Source of the DNA: Williamwhitmania taraxaci
GTDB lineage: Bacteria; Bacteroidota; Bacteroidia; Bacteroidales; Williamwhitmaniaceae
Length of the DNA: 37,018 nt
NCBI RefSeq assembly: GCF_900096565.1
Contig: NZ_FMYP01000042.1
Coordinates: 1 to 37,018 of the forward strand
Reading direction: 5' to 3'
The translations under genes and the position numbers were made by a program. How positions within the stretch are numbered: the stretch's first letter is position 1; every line of letters starts with the position of its first letter. Shown piece by piece: positions 34,219-37,018 of the stretch. Below the pieces are notes generated by a model. That model made no database searches. It saw only the letters and a list, made by a program, of their open reading frames with translations, and had not been told where the DNA came from.

Positions 34219-34499
34219 TATATAAAGTGTCGTTCATTATCACTAAAATCCTTTGCAAAGGAACGTACAAGTGATCCTATCTCTATTAGCATAAGATTAT
34301 TGTTTCATTAAGGCTATGTTTCCTTGATTTTCTTTATAATTAGCTTTAATTTAATGCCGTGAAACCATATTGGAGATACTTTTGTTTCTGATCGTGAAAC
34401 GGTATGGCTTATTGATAATAGTTGGACTGTTGGCACACGATTACACTATTGTTAAGTTTATTGCACGCGTAAAAAAGCCATTAATAACTAACTTGAGGC
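34219..34499. promoter_or_regulatory. Divergent control region of TBDR operon and response regulator
   Basis: The 281-bp region holds a perfect 14-bp palindrome TCCTTTGCAAAGGA at 34249-34262, about 30 bp before the TBDR ATG and overlapping a -7-like TTCCTTTG on the minus strand. Two direct repeats CGTGAAAC(C/G)(A/G)TAT start at 34358 and 34393. Towards the regulator gene, TTG at 34430 is followed after 20 bp by TAAGTTTA at 34453. These could be operator and promoter elements of the two divergent genes. Confidence 0.4.
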
Positions 34500-35192
34500 A
34501 TGGAACAGTCGTTTAGAATACTCCTTGTAGATGATGAGAACGATATTTTGGAATTCGTAACCTACAATCTTCAAAAAGAAGGTTTTCAGGTTTATACAGC
34601 CAGCAATGGAGCCGCCGCCGTTAAACTTGCGGAGGAAGTTATGCCTCATCTTATTCTTTTGGACGTAATGATGCCGGAGATGGATGGCATTGAAACTTGC
34701 CAGGTAATTCGATCGAATCCCAAACTGAAGAATATCCTTGTGGCCTTTTTAACAGCAAGGGGCGAGGACTACTCCCAAATAGCTGGATTTGATGCCGGGG
34801 GCGACGATTATATCTCAAAACCCATTAAGCCCAAGGTGCTTGTAAGCCGAATAAAGGCTCTGTTGAAGCGGCATGATTTTTTAAGAAATGAAGAGTCTGC
34901 CACGAATTCGAACGAAAATGTGGCAGGAATCGTTATGGATCGGGAGCGTTTTTTGGTGGTAAAGAACGGAGAGGATTTGGTGCTGCCCAAGAAGGAGTTT
35001 GAGCTGCTGGCGTTGCTACATTCTAAGCCAAACAAGGTTTTTACCCGTGATGAGATTTTCTCCTCCATTTGGGGCGACAACATAATCGTTGGCGATAGAA
35101 CCATCGATGTGCACATTCGTAAGCTGCGTGAGAAGATAGGGGATGATTTTATCAAAACCATTAAGGGCGTAGGGTATAAGTTCGTGGATTAA
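34500..35192 (+). CDS. OmpR/PhoB-family response regulator
   Basis: A 230-residue regulator with a receiver domain (1-120; acidic pair Asp11-Asp12, phospho-acceptor Asp55 in LLDVMMPEMDG, Thr86, Lys107 in SKPIKP) and a C-terminal winged-helix DNA-binding domain (~130-228; RTIDVHIRKLREKIG is the recognition-helix region, then IKTIKGVGYKF). No histidine kinase gene is adjacent in the window, so its partner is encoded elsewhere. Its divergence from the TBDR and the phosphate-transporter remnant downstream make a PhoB-like role possible but unproven. A bacteriohemerythrin follows on the same strand. Confidence 0.9.
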   Translation: MEQSFRILLVDDENDILEFVTYNLQKEGFQVYTASNGAAAVKLAEEVMPHLILLDVMMPEMDGIETCQVIRSNPKLKNILVAFLTARGEDYSQIAGFDAGGDDYISKPIKPKVLVSRIKALLKRHDFLRNEESATNSNENVAGIVMDRERFLVVKNGEDLVLPKKEFELLALLHSKPNKVFTRDEIFSSIWGDNIIVGDRTIDVHIRKLREKIGDDFIKTIKGVGYKFVD

Positions 35193-35328
35193 AGAATCCT
35201 GAAGGTCGGCAAATGGTAGACTGCAGTGAATCGACACGGATTGTACTGCGATCTCTCTTTGTAGAAAAAGCTAGGTAATAAGATTAGGATTCCGAATGGG
35301 AGCCAATTTTTTAATAAAAGAATCGCTT

Positions 35329-35736
35329 ATGTTTTTTATAGATTGGGATAAAAAGTATGAATTGGGAATCAAGAGTATCGATGACGATCATCAAAAGCTG
35401 GTAGCGCTAATCGATGAACTTCTGGTAGCGCTTTCTAATGGCAAAGGCCGGGAGTTACTAGCCCCCATTATTAAGAAGGTAGAGGACTACACCCTTTACC
35501 ATTTCAGGCGCGAGGAGTTCTTTATGAAATGTGCCAAATATCCCAATCTCGAGAATCATATCATCGAGCATCAGCACTTTATTGAAAAGATTAAAGCGAT
35601 GAAGGCAAAAAGCCGGCTAAACGATTCAACGGTAGCCATAGAGTTGATGAAATTTCTGAAGGAGTGGCTAATTAACCATATCCAAGTATCGGATCGAAAA
35701 TATGAAGCCATCTTGAAGAAGAGCGGGGTTCAATAG
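35329..35736 (+). CDS. Bacteriohemerythrin
   Basis: The frame opens at ATG 35296, but ATG 35329 (MFFIDWDKKYELGIKSID) fits the family's usual start and is preferred, giving 135 residues. All seven di-iron ligands are present at the proper spacing: His21, His58 and Glu62 (HFRREE), His77 and His81 (HIIEH), His117 and Asp122. Such proteins bind O2 reversibly and serve O2 sensing, storage or delivery in microaerobic or anaerobic bacteria. It lies 104-136 bp downstream of the response regulator on the same strand and may be co-expressed with it. Confidence 0.9.
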   Translation: MFFIDWDKKYELGIKSIDDDHQKLVALIDELLVALSNGKGRELLAPIIKKVEDYTLYHFRREEFFMKCAKYPNLENHIIEHQHFIEKIKAMKAKSRLNDSTVAIELMKFLKEWLINHIQVSDRKYEAILKKSGVQ

Positions 35737-35867
35737 TTTTTTATTGAGAAATGGCATCTAATATGCCAACAGATAATCATCATAACAGTTTCTATGACTC
35801 AAAATTTTCTGGTGGAGATATAGCTCTGAGGTGTGAGTCATACCCTTGGGTATAGTTTGAAAAGAAT

Positions 35868-35899
35868 AATGACCGCCATGGCGGTCATTCTCTTTTTTT
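35868..35899. terminator. Bidirectional terminator between hemerythrin and transporter remnant
   Basis: A perfect inverted repeat AATGACCGCC/GGCGGTCATT is followed on the plus strand by CTCTTTTTTT. It lies between the convergent hemerythrin and transporter-remnant genes. Confidence 0.85.
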
Positions 35900-35989
35900 A
35901 TTAATCTGTTTCAGTACGCTTTAAAGTGTTATTGAAGCAGATGTGATTTTAGACGTAGAAGAGCGATGCTCTATCGTGTTGTCTCTAGC

Positions 35990-36711
35990 CTATTCATCGT
36001 AGTTATTAAGAATGAAATCTCGTTGCGCTTTAAGTAGGTTTATGGTTTGCAGTAGCATGTTCTTGGACTCATTGAGAATACCAAGGAAGAGAACGCTATT
36101 GCGTGTTCCTGTTTCATTCGATTTGATACGCTTAACCTGATTCTTCCGTGCTGCATTAATACTTTCGAGCAAGTCTTGCTGGGCAAGGATAATTGTAGGT
36201 ATATCGGTAAAATCGTTATCCGATATCATCTTGATTATCTTATCAAAGAGGTTGGATACCTTAATGTTTATCTCTTTGAGTTCCAGCTGTTGCGCTTTGT
36301 TGAATCCCTTATGGTTATTATCGATATGCTGTAAACTTGGCCCGGTAACAAATGACAAGGAATGGGCAAGCTCCCGCAAATAATCAATCACCTGCACGTA
36401 AAAGTGACCTGTTTCTATGGAGTCGGCTTTAAACTTCAGTAGCGTAGAGGTAAGGTTTTGCTTAAGCTTCTTTGCCTCTGTGTTGAGTTCATCCACTCTT
36501 ACATTTACTTTCTTAAGCAGCTTACGATCCTCCAAGGAGACACCTTGTATGGTTTGGCTATATATTTCGATGGAGTTCTGTAGCATTTCCCGAACATCCT
36601 TAATGCATTTGCGGACAATGTTCAGCTCTTCGTACGCCATTTCATCCAACTCTTGGCCCTTATGTTTGGCATCGTAATCCTTTTTATGGTGAAGATGACT
36701 TTTTAGTATTA
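35990..36711 (-). pseudogene. C-terminal fragment of a phosphate transporter (PhoU-like domain), truncated by IS1380
   Basis: About 238 residues (from ILKSHLHHKKDYDAKHKGQE on) form a charged, all-helical PhoU-like domain. Recognisable segments are EELNIVRKCIKDVREML, HIDNNHKGFNK and NETGTRNSVLFLGILNESKN with INLLKAQRDF near the end; I recall these from the C-terminal extension of Bacteroidota PiT-type (or Na/Pi-type) phosphate transporters. The frame is open 20 codons further (to 36772), but that part is IS1380 terminal sequence. The membrane domain that should precede it is missing. So an IS1380 element has cut the gene, leaving a start-less 3' part that may be silent or expressed as a soluble fragment. 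Confidence 0.6.
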
Positions 36712-36740
36712 CCTTATATCCGCAACATAAAAGCATAAAA

Positions 36741-36815
36741 TAATCGGGAACCCCTGTAATAATAATCATCACAAGGCTTTCCCGATTAAAATATTTTCAC
36801 CTACTTAGGTGAAAA
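36741..36815 (+). repeat. Two inverted repeats between the IS1380 end and its transposase
   Basis: A 10-bp perfect inverted repeat TAATCGGGAA (36741-36750) / TTCCCGATTA (36779-36788) is followed by a second, TTTTCACCTA (36794-36803) / TAGGTGAAAA (36806-36815), with a 2-bp centre. The second ends 11 bp before the transposase ATG. Such hairpins could limit read-through transcription into the transposase or bind it. Confidence 0.7.
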
Positions 36816-36826
36816 CATCGTAGCGG

Positions 36827-37018
36827 ATGAAAATTACATATTCTAGCGACACCATCAACTCTTTTGGCGGAATAAATTTTGCAGACAAAATTATCCGGGA
36901 GGCCTCTATTTACGACACCATAGACCAAACGCTTGGCATTCGGGGAGTTAAGGCACAGTATTCCTACAGTGATTTGTTTCGATCCTACCTCATGCTGGTT
37001 TTATGCGGCGGCGAATGC
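36827..37018 (+). CDS. IS1380-family transposase, N-terminal 64 codons (partial)
   Basis: An open frame starts at ATG 36827 and runs off the window. It opens MKITYSSDTINSFGGINFAD and continues YSYSDLFRSYLMLVLCGGEC, matching the N-terminal region of Bacteroidota IS1380-type DDE transposases. The catalytic DDE domain would follow outside the window. Confidence 0.75.
   Translation, partial: MKITYSSDTINSFGGINFADKIIREASIYDTIDQTLGIRGVKAQYSYSDLFRSYLMLVLCGGEC

Larger units (their letters stand above)
36712..37018 (+). mobile_element. IS1380-family insertion sequence, left end (partial)
   Basis: The element seems to begin at CCTTATATCCGCAACATAAA, a terminal sequence of the IS1380 type, and carries the transposase start at 36827. 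The boundary is inferred from the loss of transporter coding sequence at 36711; the other end and target duplication lie outside the window. Confidence 0.65.

Overview
The window looks like a chromosomal segment of a Bacteroidota bacterium, probably Bacteroidales-like. The support is many lipoproteins with short Cys-ended signal peptides, a TonB-dependent receptor (TBDR) with an N-terminal carboxypeptidase-regulatory-like domain, DUF6090 and M13/M3/M1 peptidase lipoproteins, -7 boxes of the TAnnTTTG type in place of sigma70 promoters, and almost no Shine-Dalgarno sequences. I see no rRNA, tRNA or CRISPR array.

Layout. (1) 1-565: the end of an IS21-family element (istA start plus a 24-bp-periodic array of terminal repeats) abutting the 3' remnant of an interrupted gene. 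(2) About 566-6210: an accessory zone of AT-rich genes (DUF4145 zinc-ribbon protein, secreted alpha/beta hydrolase, 4-TM protein, CPBP intramembrane protease, DUF6090 membrane protein) interrupted by one backbone-like MFS gene. Three of the accessory genes are followed, in the same orientation and within 0-20 bp of the stop, by related copies of a palindromic tail sequence. (3) 6390-9600: two envelope lipoproteins, one TPR/CsgG-like and one LPP20-like, with heptamer GTGAAAN arrays around the first. (4) 9625-14627: a small basic secreted protein, a large orphan hybrid histidine kinase, and a DbpA-like DEAD-box helicase. (5) 14866-26467: a cluster of secreted or lipoprotein metallopeptidases (one M3, one M1, two tandem M13 paralogues) interleaved with a MATE transporter and a small lipoprotein. 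(6) 26900-29600: a small WDF-containing cytosolic protein, ornithine aminotransferase (rocD) and a MORN-like secreted protein. (7) 29800-36711: a TBDR and beta-helix-like lipoprotein operon, a divergent PhoB/OmpR-type response regulator, a bacteriohemerythrin with all seven iron ligands, and the C-terminal part of a phosphate transporter whose 5' end is cut off by an insertion. (8) 36712-37018: the start of an IS1380-family element.

How it fits together. The backbone reads as an envelope and nutrition region. Outer-membrane or periplasmic peptidases would break peptides down, rocD works in arginine/ornithine metabolism, and a TonB system sits beside a PhoB-like regulator and a broken phosphate transporter. 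The two ends of the window are recent IS insertions, each breaking a host gene. The most unusual structure is the cassette-like accessory zone with shared palindromic tails. The heptamer arrays, the identical GAAA-loop terminator cores and the two mutually exclusive hairpins before the hydrolase gene also deserve a look. No clearly new multi-gene biochemical system can be claimed from sequence alone.
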